From Candidatus Phytoplasma mali (GTDB taxonomy: Bacteria; Bacillota_I; Bacilli_A; Acholeplasmatales; Acholeplasmataceae): 64,000 nt of DNA. The stretch spans positions 124,001 to 188,000 of the forward strand of contig NC_011047.1 of NCBI RefSeq assembly GCF_000026205.1, written 5' to 3'. Of the stretch, positions 19,168 through 29,270 are shown one piece after another; the first letter of the stretch is position 1; each line of letters starts with the position of its first letter. A model generated the notes under the pieces. That model worked only from the letters and a program-made list of their open reading frames with translations, ran no database searches and was not told where the DNA came from. Position numbers and translations under genes: made by a program.

Positions 19168-20679
19168 TTAATTATTATTTATATCTGTTTTCTTTAATTT
19201 TTTCACAAATTTAAAAAATAAATATATAATAAAAAATAATAAAATTAAGTTAGAAAAAAAATTAATAAAGCCATAACCTTTCCAACCATTTTCAGAACTA
19301 TTCCAACCAAGTGGCGGTACAACCAATAAACAATTACTAATGTCAGTTCTTCTAAATAACAATATCAAAGGAATTCGAATTAAAATTCTACAAAAATTAA
19401 AATACATATCTAAATTAGGTTTTTTAAAAGCTACAAAACTTTTTAACAAAATACCTTGAACAACAACAGTAAAAAAACCCGAAATACAAGAAAATAAAAC
19501 AAAAAAATTAAGTTGTGCTGCATTTTGCATATAATTGCGTGAAGAATGATTGCTAAATATAAAATTATTAAAAAAACTTAATAATGAAACGCCATAAAAA
19601 AAAGCAAAAAAAGTATAAATTAAACCAAAAACAAAATTTATTATAATAGAAAGGTAAATACATTTTAAAGAACGCAAAATATTTTTATTTCCTAAATTGG
19701 CTGAAATAATCAATATAGAACTTTCCTCTAAAGAAAAACCAAATTGTAAACCAAAACCAGCTATAAAATCAGCTACTGAAATAGTAGTTAAAGAACCTGG
19801 TGCATAAAAATCAGGACGGCCAATTATTAAAAGAATAATTAATTTACCTAATTCATAAATAAATTTACTTAAAAAAATAGGATAAAATATTTTAAAAATT
19901 TTTTTTAAATAAGAAAGTTGTTCTCTAACGCTATCTTTTGTTTCTAAATCAATTAACTTTTTATTATTTTTATCTATTTTAAATAATATCATTAATTTAA
20001 ACAAAAGCAACAAATTAGATATTGTCATCGCAAAAATAGTAGATAAACCTAAATGAAACATCGCTAGATCTGTGTCTTTTAAAAAAATAAATAAATAATT
20101 AAAACCAATTTTAAAAATTAAAAATAAAAAATTAGAAAAGTAAATTATTCTAATATTACCTTTTATCCTTAATAAACCTAAAAAAACACTATTAATAGAC
20201 ATCAAAATTCCTGAAAACATTAAACAATAATAATAACCTGAAATTTCTTTCATATCACTGCCTAATGTTTCGTTATGAGTAATATACGATAAAATGATTG
20301 ATTTAAAAAAAATACCTAAAAAAGCCAAAAAACAAGAAGCAAAGATAACCATTTTTAAAGTATTTTTTATCAAAATATATACTTTTGAATAATTACCTTT
20401 GCCATATTCACGACCTATTACAACAGTAGAAGCTATAGCTAAACAAACTCCAAAATAAAAAAAAATTTGTTTAATAGAAGTTAAAATAGGTAAAATATCT
20501 GTAATTTTATTTGTTTTTTGTTTAGAAATTGCAGTAAGTGTATCTATTTGAGATGGTAATAAATTAAAAACTATATTAGTTAAAGCAATTGGTATTGCTA
20601 AAATTAAAATAATCTTCAATAAATTACCTTCTAAAATCATTTTTCTTTTATTTTTTTCTACTAATGTTATATCTGTCAT
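19168..20679 (-). CDS. MATE family efflux transporter
   Basis: 503 residues with about 12 predicted membrane helices in two related bundles, starting with a cytoplasmic N-terminus rich in K/E. The first bundle begins IILAIPIALTNIVFNLLPSQID, the usual NorM/DinF opening. The second half opens with KKIFKIFYPIFLSKFIYELGK. MATE pumps exchange Na+ or H+ for organic cations. It lies between a NUDIX gene upstream and a HAD gene downstream on the same strand. Phytoplasmas often carry several multidrug exporters; the substrate is unknown. Confidence 0.88.
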   Translation of the reverse strand: MTDITLVEKNKRKMILEGNLLKIILILAIPIALTNIVFNLLPSQIDTLTAISKQKTNKITDILPILTSIKQIFFYFGVCLAIASTVVIGREYGKGNYSKVYILIKNTLKMVIFASCFLAFLGIFFKSIILSYITHNETLGSDMKEISGYYYCLMFSGILMSINSVFLGLLRIKGNIRIIYFSNFLFLIFKIGFNYLFIFLKDTDLAMFHLGLSTIFAMTISNLLLLFKLMILFKIDKNNKKLIDLETKDSVREQLSYLKKIFKIFYPIFLSKFIYELGKLIILLIIGRPDFYAPGSLTTISVADFIAGFGLQFGFSLEESSILIISANLGNKNILRSLKCIYLSIIINFVFGLIYTFFAFFYGVSLLSFFNNFIFSNHSSRNYMQNAAQLNFFVLFSCISGFFTVVVQGILLKSFVAFKKPNLDMYFNFCRILIRIPLILLFRRTDISNCLLVVPPLGWNSSENGWKGYGFINFFSNLILLFFIIYLFFKFVKKLKKTDINNN

Positions 20680-20745
20680 TAAATTAATTAAAAAATCCTC
20701 TCTTAATAAATATTAAAAATAAAAATTTATATTTCGATAAAAAGA

Positions 20746-21216
20746 TTAATTATTTAAAATCTTATTTTTATCTTTTAAAAAATCTTTTAAAAATATTTTA
20801 TCAATTGTCATCATATTTTCTATTGGTAAATCTTTTTCATGAAACCATTTTAATTCAAGAACTTCTTTATTTAATTTTGTAATTTGACCTTGTGTTTTAG
20901 TAACTATAAAAGCCATTACTATGGGATAAACAATATCACCATTAGGATAAATAATTTTAAATTCCTTCCCGGAATATGTTTTAAAAATATGAATTTTTAA
21001 AGTATCTAAACCAGTTTCTTCTTTTAATTCTCTAATAGCTACTTCTTGGCCTGTTTCACCTAATTCCATAGATCCACCATGAAGACCCCAAATATTAAAA
21101 TCTTTTCTCAATTGAAGTAAATATTTATTTTTTTCATAAACAATAATAGAGGCTCCAGGGCTAAATAAAGGATCTTTACCAATTTTTTTACGTATTTTTT
21201 TAATATAACAACACAT
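20746..21216 (-). CDS. NUDIX hydrolase
   Basis: 156 residues. The NUDIX box is complete: GGSMELGETGQEVAIREL followed by KEETGL (about residues 47-69), matching the G-x5-E-x7-RE-U-x-EE-x-G-U pattern. The N-terminus has FSPGASIIVYE, the usual first strands of the fold. Substrates in this family are nucleoside diphosphates linked to another group, such as oxidised dNTPs or ADP-ribose; this one cannot be specified. It precedes the MATE gene with a gap of about 65 bases. Confidence 0.93.
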   Translation of the reverse strand: MCCYIKKIRKKIGKDPLFSPGASIIVYEKNKYLLQLRKDFNIWGLHGGSMELGETGQEVAIRELKEETGLDTLKIHIFKTYSGKEFKIIYPNGDIVYPIVMAFIVTKTQGQITKLNKEVLELKWFHEKDLPIENMMTIDKIFLKDFLKDKNKILNN

Positions 21217-21421
21217 ATTAATAATTTCCTGAAACCTTTCTAAATTTTTTAAAATTTGAATTTAAATATTAAAAAAAAATTAAATTTTAAAATAAAATAA
21301 TATATAATAAATATTTTATTAAATATTAAAATTAAAAAATTATTTATTTTTTTAAAAATATTCAAATTATATTAATTATACTAAAAAATTTTATATATAA
21401 AAAATAATATTATTGAAAATA

Positions 21422-22285
21422 TTAAATTTTATTAACAGAACCAAATAACCTTATTTTTTTTTTAATAATATTTTTAATAGCTAAAAATCCTGGTTTAAAT
21501 AATTTGCTCAATTCAAATCCTCTATCATTAAAATCTTTATTATAAAAAATATGTTCTCTTGTGGCTTTAGCGAAAGCCAACTGGCAAGCAGTATTAACAT
21601 TAATTTTTGCAATTCCTAAAGAAATAGACTTTTTAATCATTTCATCAGGAATACCAGTACCTCCATGTAAAACTAAAGGTTTTTTATTAGTGATTTTATT
21701 TATTTTTTCTAACACTTTAAAATTTAGACCATTCCAATTTGAAGAATATTCTCCATGCATGTTGCCTATGCTAACCGCCAACATATCAATATCTAATAAA
21801 GACATTAAATGACATTGTTTAGGATCAGAAAAATCACCTTGAAAATTAAAGTCATCTTCTTCCTTACCAATACCACCAATTTCTGCTTCTAACAAAACAT
21901 TTTTTTGACGACATAAATTTATAATTTCTTTAGTTTTAGTTAAATTTTGTTCAAAAGAATAACCAGAAGCACTAAACATAATAGAGTTAAAATCAGCTTC
22001 TAAAGCTTGTTTTACTCCTTCAAAACTGCCGTGATCTAAATGTAACAAAACAGGAACAGATATTTTATAAAATTCATCTAAAGATTTAACCATATTAAAA
22101 ACTGTTTTAAATCCTCCCATGTAATCGGCAGCTTTTTCAGAAACACCTAAAATAATAGGAGATTTTAATTCATTTGCTGTTGTTAAAACAATTTTAGCCC
22201 ATTCTAAATTATTAATATTAATTTGAGCAATACCATAACCTTTTTGATATGCATTTAATAAAAATTTTTTATTAGCGGTTAACAT
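21422..22285 (-). CDS. fba: Class II fructose-1,6-bisphosphate aldolase
   Basis: Splits fructose 1,6-bisphosphate into two triose phosphates. 287 residues. Zinc and catalytic motifs are visible: HLDHGS near residue 82 (catalytic Asp and zinc His), the glutamate in LLEAEIGG near 133, the histidine in SIGNMHGEY near 178 and VLHGGTGIP near 205-213. The C-terminal phosphate-binding KINVNTACQ is present. With pfkA close by, it covers the upper glycolysis reactions. Confidence 0.96.
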   Translation of the reverse strand: MLTANKKFLLNAYQKGYGIAQININNLEWAKIVLTTANELKSPIILGVSEKAADYMGGFKTVFNMVKSLDEFYKISVPVLLHLDHGSFEGVKQALEADFNSIMFSASGYSFEQNLTKTKEIINLCRQKNVLLEAEIGGIGKEEDDFNFQGDFSDPKQCHLMSLLDIDMLAVSIGNMHGEYSSNWNGLNFKVLEKINKITNKKPLVLHGGTGIPDEMIKKSISLGIAKINVNTACQLAFAKATREHIFYNKDFNDRGFELSKLFKPGFLAIKNIIKKKIRLFGSVNKI

Positions 22286-22351
22286 TTTTTCTCCTCAAAA
22301 AATAAATAAATTTTAAAATTATTTTTAAATTAATAAAAAAATAAAAAATCA

Positions 22352-24124
22352 TTAAATTTGTTTGAATTGACTTTGATAAAGTTGATAATAAAAACCCTTT
22401 TTCGATAATAGTTCTTGATGATTACCAATCTCTTCAATTTTACCATCTCTCAAAAATAAAATTTTATCAGCATTTATAATAGTAGATAAACGATGAGCAA
22501 TAACAAAAGAAGTTCTATCATTAAGTAATTTTTTTATAGCTTGTTGTAATAATAATTCTGTTCTAGTATCAATAGTAGAAGTAGCTTCATCTAAAATTAA
22601 AATACTAGGATTTCTTAAAATAGTTCTTGCAATAGTAATCATTTGCTTTTCGCCTTGAGATAAATTATCAGACTCTTCGTTAATCATTGTATAATATCCA
22701 TTTGTTTTAGAATCAATAAATAAATTAATGTTAGCTTTTTTAGCGGCCGAAAACACCTCTTCATCTGTAGCTTGATTATTTCCATATTTAATATTTTCAA
22801 AAATTGTTCCATTAAAAAGCCATGTATCTTGTAAAACCATGCCAAAAATTTTTCTTAAATTATCTTTTTTAAAATTATTAATATTAATGCCATCAATAGT
22901 AATAGAACCTTTTTCTAAATCATAAAAACGCATTAATAAATTAATCAAAGTTGATTTACCTGAACCAGTAGGACCAACAATAGCAATCATTTGACCGCAT
23001 TTAACTTCAAAATTAATGTTTTGTAAAATTATTTTAGTTCCATAACTAAAAGAAACATTATCAAATACAACTTTATTTTTAAAATTATTTAAAATAAAAG
23101 GTTGCTCTGATTCTGGAGATTCCTCTTCTTCTTGTAAAAATCTAAAAACTCTTTGAGAAGCAGCTTTGGCTGATTGAAATAAAACAGACATTTGTGTTAA
23201 CTCACTAATTGGACTTTCTAAACACCAAACATATTTAATAAAAGCCTGAAAAATGCCTAATTTCAAAGTTGTATAAGAACCCATAAAAATCAAAGTAATT
23301 TGATTGTTAGAGTCACTCATTAAAAAACTTCCTAAAACAGATACTAAAACTACAATTAAATATGTAAAAGATTTAATAATAGGCATTAGTAAACCAGATA
23401 GTATATTAGATTTAAAAATTAATTTTTGTAAATTATTATTTTTTATTTGAAATTCTTTTATTACTTTAGATTGTTGATTATAAATCATAATTTCTTTATA
23501 ACCAGTATATTTTTCCTGTAAAAAACCATTATAATCACCAAAAGTTTCAAATCTTTGAATAAAAATATTTTGTGATTTCTTAGAAAGTTTATAAATAGTA
23601 AAAAAAGATAAAGGAATAACTAATATAACAATTAATCCTAATCGCCAATTAATAGAAAACATCCAAAATGATGAAGCAATAATAAAAAAAGAAGAATAAA
23701 TTAAAGTAGAACAAGTTTGTTGTAAACTATTAGAAATAATTTCAATATCATTAGTCATTCTACTCATAATATTACCTAAAGTATTTTGTTCAAAATAACT
23801 TACTGGCAATAAATGAATTTTTTTTTGAATATCTTGACGTAAATATTTAATTCCTTTATGAATAGAAGTAACTAACAATTTATTATAAAAAATGCGTAAA
23901 ATAGCAACAACAATATAAAATAATAAAGTTAAAACAAGAAGAAAAATAATGTCTTTCGTTGTAAAACTATTTTTGCCCAATGCTATTTGACGTACTTTTT
24001 CAATAATAAATTTACCCTCCCATAGAGGTAAACACGAAGCAATAAAAGCAGAAATAAATATTAAACAAAAACTAATAATTAATTCTTTTTTAAAAGATTT
24101 AAAATAATAAAAAATTTTATTCAT
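22352..24124 (-). CDS. ABC exporter half-transporter, second subunit
   Basis: 590 residues: six membrane helices (about 1-325) followed by an ATPase domain. It has Walker A GPTGSGKST (about 385-393), signature LSQGEKQM where the usual LSGGQ is changed to LSQGE, Walker B ILILDEATS with the catalytic Glu, and the H-loop in IAHRLST. The first base of its ATG directly follows the stop of the partner gene. The pair resembles heterodimeric MdlAB/LmrCD multidrug or lipid exporters. One partner has the full glutamate; see the upstream gene for the other site. Confidence 0.92.
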   Translation of the reverse strand: MNKIFYYFKSFKKELIISFCLIFISAFIASCLPLWEGKFIIEKVRQIALGKNSFTTKDIIFLLVLTLLFYIVVAILRIFYNKLLVTSIHKGIKYLRQDIQKKIHLLPVSYFEQNTLGNIMSRMTNDIEIISNSLQQTCSTLIYSSFFIIASSFWMFSINWRLGLIVILVIPLSFFTIYKLSKKSQNIFIQRFETFGDYNGFLQEKYTGYKEIMIYNQQSKVIKEFQIKNNNLQKLIFKSNILSGLLMPIIKSFTYLIVVLVSVLGSFLMSDSNNQITLIFMGSYTTLKLGIFQAFIKYVWCLESPISELTQMSVLFQSAKAASQRVFRFLQEEEESPESEQPFILNNFKNKVVFDNVSFSYGTKIILQNINFEVKCGQMIAIVGPTGSGKSTLINLLMRFYDLEKGSITIDGININNFKKDNLRKIFGMVLQDTWLFNGTIFENIKYGNNQATDEEVFSAAKKANINLFIDSKTNGYYTMINEESDNLSQGEKQMITIARTILRNPSILILDEATSTIDTRTELLLQQAIKKLLNDRTSFVIAHRLSTIINADKILFLRDGKIEEIGNHQELLSKKGFYYQLYQSQFKQI

Positions 24125-25849
24125 TTAAAACTCCAATAAATGCTGCGAACGAGCAAGTTCTTTATAAAATTCACATCTTTGTATCAACTCTTCGTGTTTT
24201 CCTATATCTAAAATTCTACCTTGATCTAAAACAATAATTTTATCAGAATTTAAAATAGAACTTAATCTTTGAGCTACTATAATCACAATAGAGTTTTTTT
24301 TCATTTCATAAAAAGCTTTTTTTAATTCATAATCTGTTTTATAATCTAAAGCAGAAAAGGAATCATCAAAAATATAAATATCGGGTTTTTTAACTAAAGC
24401 TCTAGCAATTGCTAATCTTTGTTTTTGACCACCAGAAAAATTATTGCCAAATTCACTAACAAATTCATTTATTTTTTCAGTTTTAGATTCAACAAAATCA
24501 TACGCTTGAGATATCTTAATAGCTTCTAAAATATTTTCATCAGAAGCATTTTCTTTTCCCATATAAAGATTACTTAAAATAGTACCTTTAAATAAAAAAT
24601 TTTTTTGTGAAACAAAACCAATTTTACTTCTCAAATCATCAATATTATAATCAAAAATATCAATATCATTTAACTTAATGGTGCCACTAGTAACATTATA
24701 TAAACGAGGTATTAAATACATTAAAGTTGATTTTCCAGAACCAGTAGGACCTACGAAAGAAATTATTTCATTTTGATAAAAAATCAAATTAATATTATCT
24801 AATATTTTTTGATTAGAATTAGGATAACTAAAAATAACATCTTTGAATTCTATTTTTTTAATATTTTCTTTAATTTTTAAATTAACATCATTATTTTTAA
24901 TAATAATTTTATATGATAAAATCTCTTCAATTCGTTTAACTGAAACTAAAGTTTTTGGAAACATCATAAACAATAATAAAAAATTCAATATAGAAAACAA
25001 AACATGAAATTGAAACTCTATACACTTAAATAAATTTCCTAAAGTAAAATTACCCGAACCTGTTGATAAATAATGTGTCCCAAAACCAATGGTTAAAATA
25101 ATTGAAAAATTTACTAAAAAATAAAAAATAGGGTCAATTAAAACCAAAAAATTAAATAATTTTATAGAAAAAATACTATATTTAGTATTACATTCTTCAA
25201 AACGTTTTTCTTCATGTTTATCTTGGCACAAAGATCTCACCACTTTAAAACCAGTTAAATTTTCTCTAGTTATTAAATTAAGTTTATCTAATTGTTTTTG
25301 TTGTTCAACTGATAAATAATAAGTTTTATTTACCATAAAAATAATCATAAAAATCAAAAAAGGTATAATACATAAAATACCAAAAACTAAATGGTAATTA
25401 ATCCTACATATCATAATAAAACTGCATAATACAATAATAGGTGCTACAATTGCAGCTCTATAAAAAGTAGACATAAAACTCATTATTTGATAAACATCTG
25501 ATGTATTACGATTCATGATAGATGAAATACCAAATTTTTGCATTTCATAAGGAGAAAAAGTTTGGACTTTTTTAAAAATATCCATACTTAAATCATTAAA
25601 AAGTTTGGATGAAACAAAAGAAGAACAAAAATTAATAAGTAAATTACCTAAAATACCAAAAACTACTAAAATTAAAAATATTAAAAAAAGTTGATCATAA
25701 CCAATTTTATCCTTACTTTGATGATCAATAATAAACTCACCAATAACAAAAGGAATGCCAATTTCACAAAAAGATATCAATAAAGCAGCTAAAATATTAA
25801 ATAATAATAAAATTTTATATTTTTTTAAATATTTCCATATAATTTTCAT
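24125..25849 (-). CDS. ABC exporter half-transporter, first subunit
   Basis: 574 residues: six membrane helices, then an ATPase with Walker A GPTGSGKST (about 363-371), signature FSGGQKQR (about 468-475) and Walker B YIFDDSFS, in which the catalytic glutamate after the aspartate is replaced by Asp. The H-loop histidine is also replaced (IVAQRLS). This degenerate site next to a partner with a normal Glu and His is the classical arrangement of heterodimeric exporters of the LmrCD/TM287-288 type. It is translationally coupled to its partner with no spacer. The exported substrate is unknown. Confidence 0.93.
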   Translation of the reverse strand: MKIIWKYLKKYKILLLFNILAALLISFCEIGIPFVIGEFIIDHQSKDKIGYDQLFLIFLILVVFGILGNLLINFCSSFVSSKLFNDLSMDIFKKVQTFSPYEMQKFGISSIMNRNTSDVYQIMSFMSTFYRAAIVAPIIVLCSFIMICRINYHLVFGILCIIPFLIFMIIFMVNKTYYLSVEQQKQLDKLNLITRENLTGFKVVRSLCQDKHEEKRFEECNTKYSIFSIKLFNFLVLIDPIFYFLVNFSIILTIGFGTHYLSTGSGNFTLGNLFKCIEFQFHVLFSILNFLLLFMMFPKTLVSVKRIEEILSYKIIIKNNDVNLKIKENIKKIEFKDVIFSYPNSNQKILDNINLIFYQNEIISFVGPTGSGKSTLMYLIPRLYNVTSGTIKLNDIDIFDYNIDDLRSKIGFVSQKNFLFKGTILSNLYMGKENASDENILEAIKISQAYDFVESKTEKINEFVSEFGNNFSGGQKQRLAIARALVKKPDIYIFDDSFSALDYKTDYELKKAFYEMKKNSIVIIVAQRLSSILNSDKIIVLDQGRILDIGKHEELIQRCEFYKELARSQHLLEF

Positions 25850-26044
25850 ATTTTATAACATTAATTCTTTCTTTTGATACATTATTATTTATTTCATTTT
25901 ATAAAATTAAACAATAAAAATTAATTAAAATCACTAAATTTACTATTTTAATAACTTACTCAATTCTATCATTATTAAAATTTATTTTTATAATTTGTTA
26001 TAAATAATAAATTAATTAAATAAAATAGAATGAAAATAAATTTA

Positions 26045-26485
26045 TTATTTAAATTCAACATTTTTTAATAATTTTAATAAAGCTTCCCAAGATAAAATAG
26101 CACAATTAACTCTACTTTTAATATTAACCAAAAATTGAAATAGTTGAAAATCAGAATTTATATTATCTAAATTAAATTTTTTACCTTTTAACATATTAAT
26201 AAAATTATTAGAAATTTTAATTACTTCTGATATATGTTTATTTTTTAATTCATTCGACATAAAATTAGCCGAAGAAATACAAATAACACAACCTTTAATT
26301 TCATATCTAAAATCTATAATCATATTACTTTTAACTTTAATTTGCAAAAAAATATAATCATCACCGCAAAAAGGATTTTCATGTTTTAAACAAAAATAAC
26401 TAGAATCAGATAATAAAATTTTATTTTGTTTTTTATGATAATATTTTAATATTAAATTACGGTATATTTCATAAAATTTCGTCAT
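26045..26485 (-). CDS. sufU: Iron-sulfur cluster assembly scaffold, SufU/IscU-like
   Basis: 146 residues. The three conserved cysteines of the SufU/IscU fold are present: NPFCGDD near residue 40, IKGCVICISSANFMS near 65-79, and RVNCAILSW near 125-133. The Asp after the first Cys is also kept. SufU accepts sulfur from SufS and, in Gram-positives, activates it. Its ATG lies inside the end of sufS (17-base overlap), so the two are translationally coupled. No sufB, C or D is present in this window. Confidence 0.9.
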   Translation of the reverse strand: MTKFYEIYRNLILKYYHKKQNKILLSDSSYFCLKHENPFCGDDYIFLQIKVKSNMIIDFRYEIKGCVICISSANFMSNELKNKHISEVIKISNNFINMLKGKKFNLDNINSDFQLFQFLVNIKSRVNCAILSWEALLKLLKNVEFK

Positions 26486-27683
26486 TTTTAAACCTTTTGA
26501 AAAAATTTATAATTTTTTTTAAAGCATTAATCAATAAAACAACATCATTTTTATTATTATGTATACCAATAGAAATTCTTATTACGCTCGTTTGTTTAAT
26601 TTTTTTTAAAATTAAGTCAGCGCATAATTTGCCAACCCTAACACAAATATTTTCTTTAGCTAAAAAAGTAACGACATCATGAGCATTAATATTTGTTAAA
26701 TTAAAAGTAATAATATTATATGAATCAGGATTATAAATAATAATATTCGAGAACTTTTTTAGTTGTTCTATGGCATATTGATAAATTTTACGCTCATGAT
26801 CAATAATTTTCTCAAAACCAATATCGTTAATAAATTCTAAAACTTCTTTAAAAGATATAATAGATGAAATATTATAAGTTCCTGCTTCAAATTTATTAAC
26901 ATTAAATTTGTATGAAAAATCATTACTATCAAATAATTCAATAATGCCACCACCAAGTAACAAGGGTTTAAGTAAATATAATAAATTATTTTTAACAAAT
27001 AAAATACCTAAACCAAAAGGACCATACATTTTATGAGCCGAAAAACAAACAAAATCAACATCTAAATCACGAACATCTAAACGAAAATGGCTAACATATT
27101 GGGCTGAATCTAAAATTACTAAAGCATTACTGCTATGAGCTAAATTAGTTATTTCTTTAATAGGGGGTTTATAGCCTAAAACATTAGAAATATGAGTTAA
27201 AATAACTATTTTAGTTTTTTTATTAAAAACTTTTTTAAAATTATAAAAATTAATTTGATTATTATCATTTAAAGGAATAAAAACTAATTTAGCTTTAGTC
27301 TGTTTTGAAATTCTTAGCCAAGGTAAAAAAGAAGCATTATGTTCTAATTCTGAAATAATTATTTCATCTCCTTCTTTTAATAAATGAGATAATCCAAAAG
27401 CCAACATATTTAAAGATTCAGTTGTGCTTTTAGTAAAAATAATTTCTTCTGAACAAGAATTAATAAAATAAGCTGTTTTTTTTCTAGTTTTTTCAACTAA
27501 CAAAGTATTATGTTCACTTAAATCATAAAAAGATTTAGTGCTAACGCCATTATTACAATAAAAATTTTCTAATGCTATTATCATTTTTTTTGGTTTTAGA
27601 GAAGTAGAGGCGTGATCAAAATAAACCAAATTAGGATTATTGTTAAAAATAGGAAAAAGGTATTTAAAGTCACTTTTTATCAT
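26469..27683 (-). CDS. sufS: Cysteine desulfurase, SufS/CsdA type
   Basis: 404 residues. PLP enzyme that releases sulfur from cysteine for iron-sulfur and tRNA thiolation. It has HNASFLPW (about 117-124), the aspartate in LVILDSAQYV (about 195-204), the PLP lysine in FSAHKMYGPFGLG (about 223-235) and the sulfur-accepting cysteine in VRVGKLCAD (about 347-355). Group II features agree with SufS. It ends in TGA (26469-26471), which overlaps sufU. Confidence 0.93.
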   Translation of the reverse strand: MIKSDFKYLFPIFNNNPNLVYFDHASTSLKPKKMIIALENFYCNNGVSTKSFYDLSEHNTLLVEKTRKKTAYFINSCSEEIIFTKSTTESLNMLAFGLSHLLKEGDEIIISELEHNASFLPWLRISKQTKAKLVFIPLNDNNQINFYNFKKVFNKKTKIVILTHISNVLGYKPPIKEITNLAHSSNALVILDSAQYVSHFRLDVRDLDVDFVCFSAHKMYGPFGLGILFVKNNLLYLLKPLLLGGGIIELFDSNDFSYKFNVNKFEAGTYNISSIISFKEVLEFINDIGFEKIIDHERKIYQYAIEQLKKFSNIIIYNPDSYNIITFNLTNINAHDVVTFLAKENICVRVGKLCADLILKKIKQTSVIRISIGIHNNKNDVVLLINALKKIINFFKRFKNDEIL

Positions 27684-27766
27684 TTTATTAAAAATCCCCC
27701 TCTCCTTATAGAAATTTAATATATTGATATTTAATTAATAATTAATAAAATTTATTTTTTGAAAAT

Positions 27767-29020
27767 CTATTTAAAAATGATTAAAGCGTTAAATCTTTTA
27801 CCTTTTTTTAATAAAATATATTTATTAAATAAAGAGTGTTTGATATTTAAAATTAATTCTGTGTCATCTACTATTTGATCAAAAATTTTAATAGCATGGT
27901 TAGAAATTAATTCTTTAGCTTTATTTTTTGAATTAGTTAATTTAGTAAATACTAAAGCTTCTAGTAAAGAAATTTTATCATTAACCTCAATATAATTTAA
28001 AGTATATTTCAAAAAATAAAAACTTTGTTCGCTTAATTGATCTTTTTTTCCTACAAATAAAGCTTGGTTAGTATTAAAACAATTTTCAAAAATTTTTTTT
28101 CCATGAATTAAAGTAATTATTTCCTTAGCTAAAATCTTTTGAGCTAATCTCTTTTGAGGGTTAACGATATTTTCTTCCTTTAAATTAATAATTTCTTTTT
28201 TAGATAGTAAAGTTAAAGATTTTAAATAATTAACTACTTCTTTATCTTCAGTATTTAAAAAATATTGATAAATTTTATAAGGAGAGGTTAATTTTTGATC
28301 TAACCATAAAACACCATCTTCACTTTTACCAAATTTGGTACCATCGGATTTTAATAATAATGCATTTGTCATGCCAACAGGTTTATCATTATCTTTAATT
28401 TTATTTATTTTTCTAATTAATTCCAATCCACTAGTAATATTTCCCCATTGATCAGAACCACCAAATTGCATTATAACATTTTTATGTTCAAATAAATATT
28501 GAAAATCTAAAGATTGTAAAACCATATAAGAAAATTCAGCATACGAAAGTCCTTTTTTTAATCTATTAGCAATTACTTCCTTAGAAAGCATATAATTAAT
28601 GTTAAAAAGTTTGCCATATTTTCTTAAAAAATTAATAACATCTATTTTTGAAATCCAATCATAATTATTAACAATTTCAAAAGATATAAAAGATAAAATT
28701 TTTTTAAATTGCAAACTAATTTTATTAAAATTATCTAAAATTTGACTAGGATCTAATAATTTTCTTTCTTCTATTTTTTTGGGATCACCAATAAAACTAG
28801 TTGCCCCGCCCAATAAAACAATAGGAAAATGACCTTTTTTTTGTATCAATAAAAAAGTAATAATTTGAACCAAATGGCCTACAGTTAAAGAACCAGCTGT
28901 AGCATCAAATCCACAATAAAATTTAATCTTTTTATTACCATCTAACAATAATTTTGCTCTTTTTTCATCGCTACATTCAGTAATTAAATTGCGCCATTTT
29001 AATTCTTCAAATAAAGACAC
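27767..29020 (-). CDS. tyrS: Tyrosyl-tRNA synthetase
   Basis: Charges tRNA-Tyr. 417 residues, TyrS type 1. The HIGH-like motif is GSLTVGHLVQ (about 43-52), the tyrosine-binding QFGGSDQWGN is at about 188-197, and the KMSKS-like loop is KFGKS (about 229-233). A C-terminal S4 RNA-binding domain covers about 345-410. The ATG is preceded by taggag. A leader with a strong hairpin lies upstream (29074-29098), suggesting control by premature termination; a full T-box could not be recognised. Confidence 0.96.
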   Translation of the reverse strand: MSLFEELKWRNLITECSDEKRAKLLLDGNKKIKFYCGFDATAGSLTVGHLVQIITFLLIQKKGHFPIVLLGGATSFIGDPKKIEERKLLDPSQILDNFNKISLQFKKILSFISFEIVNNYDWISKIDVINFLRKYGKLFNINYMLSKEVIANRLKKGLSYAEFSYMVLQSLDFQYLFEHKNVIMQFGGSDQWGNITSGLELIRKINKIKDNDKPVGMTNALLLKSDGTKFGKSEDGVLWLDQKLTSPYKIYQYFLNTEDKEVVNYLKSLTLLSKKEIINLKEENIVNPQKRLAQKILAKEIITLIHGKKIFENCFNTNQALFVGKKDQLSEQSFYFLKYTLNYIEVNDKISLLEALVFTKLTNSKNKAKELISNHAIKIFDQIVDDTELILNIKHSLFNKYILLKKGKRFNALIIFK

Positions 29021-29073
29021 ATAAATTCTCCTAATAATTTAATTAATAAATTACTTGAATATCAATAAAAATT

Positions 29074-29098
29074 AAAAGTGAGTTTTCGACTCACTTTT
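29074..29098 (-). promoter_or_regulatory. Hairpin in the tyrS leader (possible attenuator)
   Basis: Arms aaaagtgag (29074-29082) and ctcactttt (29090-29098) pair around a 7-base loop. On the minus strand a T-rich run follows, about 50 bases before the tyrS start. A separate and better placed terminator for deaD lies at 29271-29310, with TATAAT-like sequences between, so this hairpin probably belongs to the tyrS leader. A second, smaller inverted repeat (aagttattgaaataactt, about 29128-29145) lies upstream of it. Confidence 0.5.
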
Positions 29099-29270
29099 AT
29101 AAAATATAAATAAAAATACAATCAATCAAGTTATTTCAATAACTTATAAAATAAAAAATATAAAATTAATTTTAAATTATTTTAATTATAACAATTATAA
29201 CATAAAAATTAAAATTTTATTTTAAAATATAAAATAATTAATTAAAAATAAACAGTTTAAAAAAAAATAA

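Noticed and set aside
29021-29270. Classical T-box riboswitch upstream of tyrS
   Set aside because: I could not find the conserved T-box sequence or a tyrosine specifier stem; only a terminator-like hairpin is clear.
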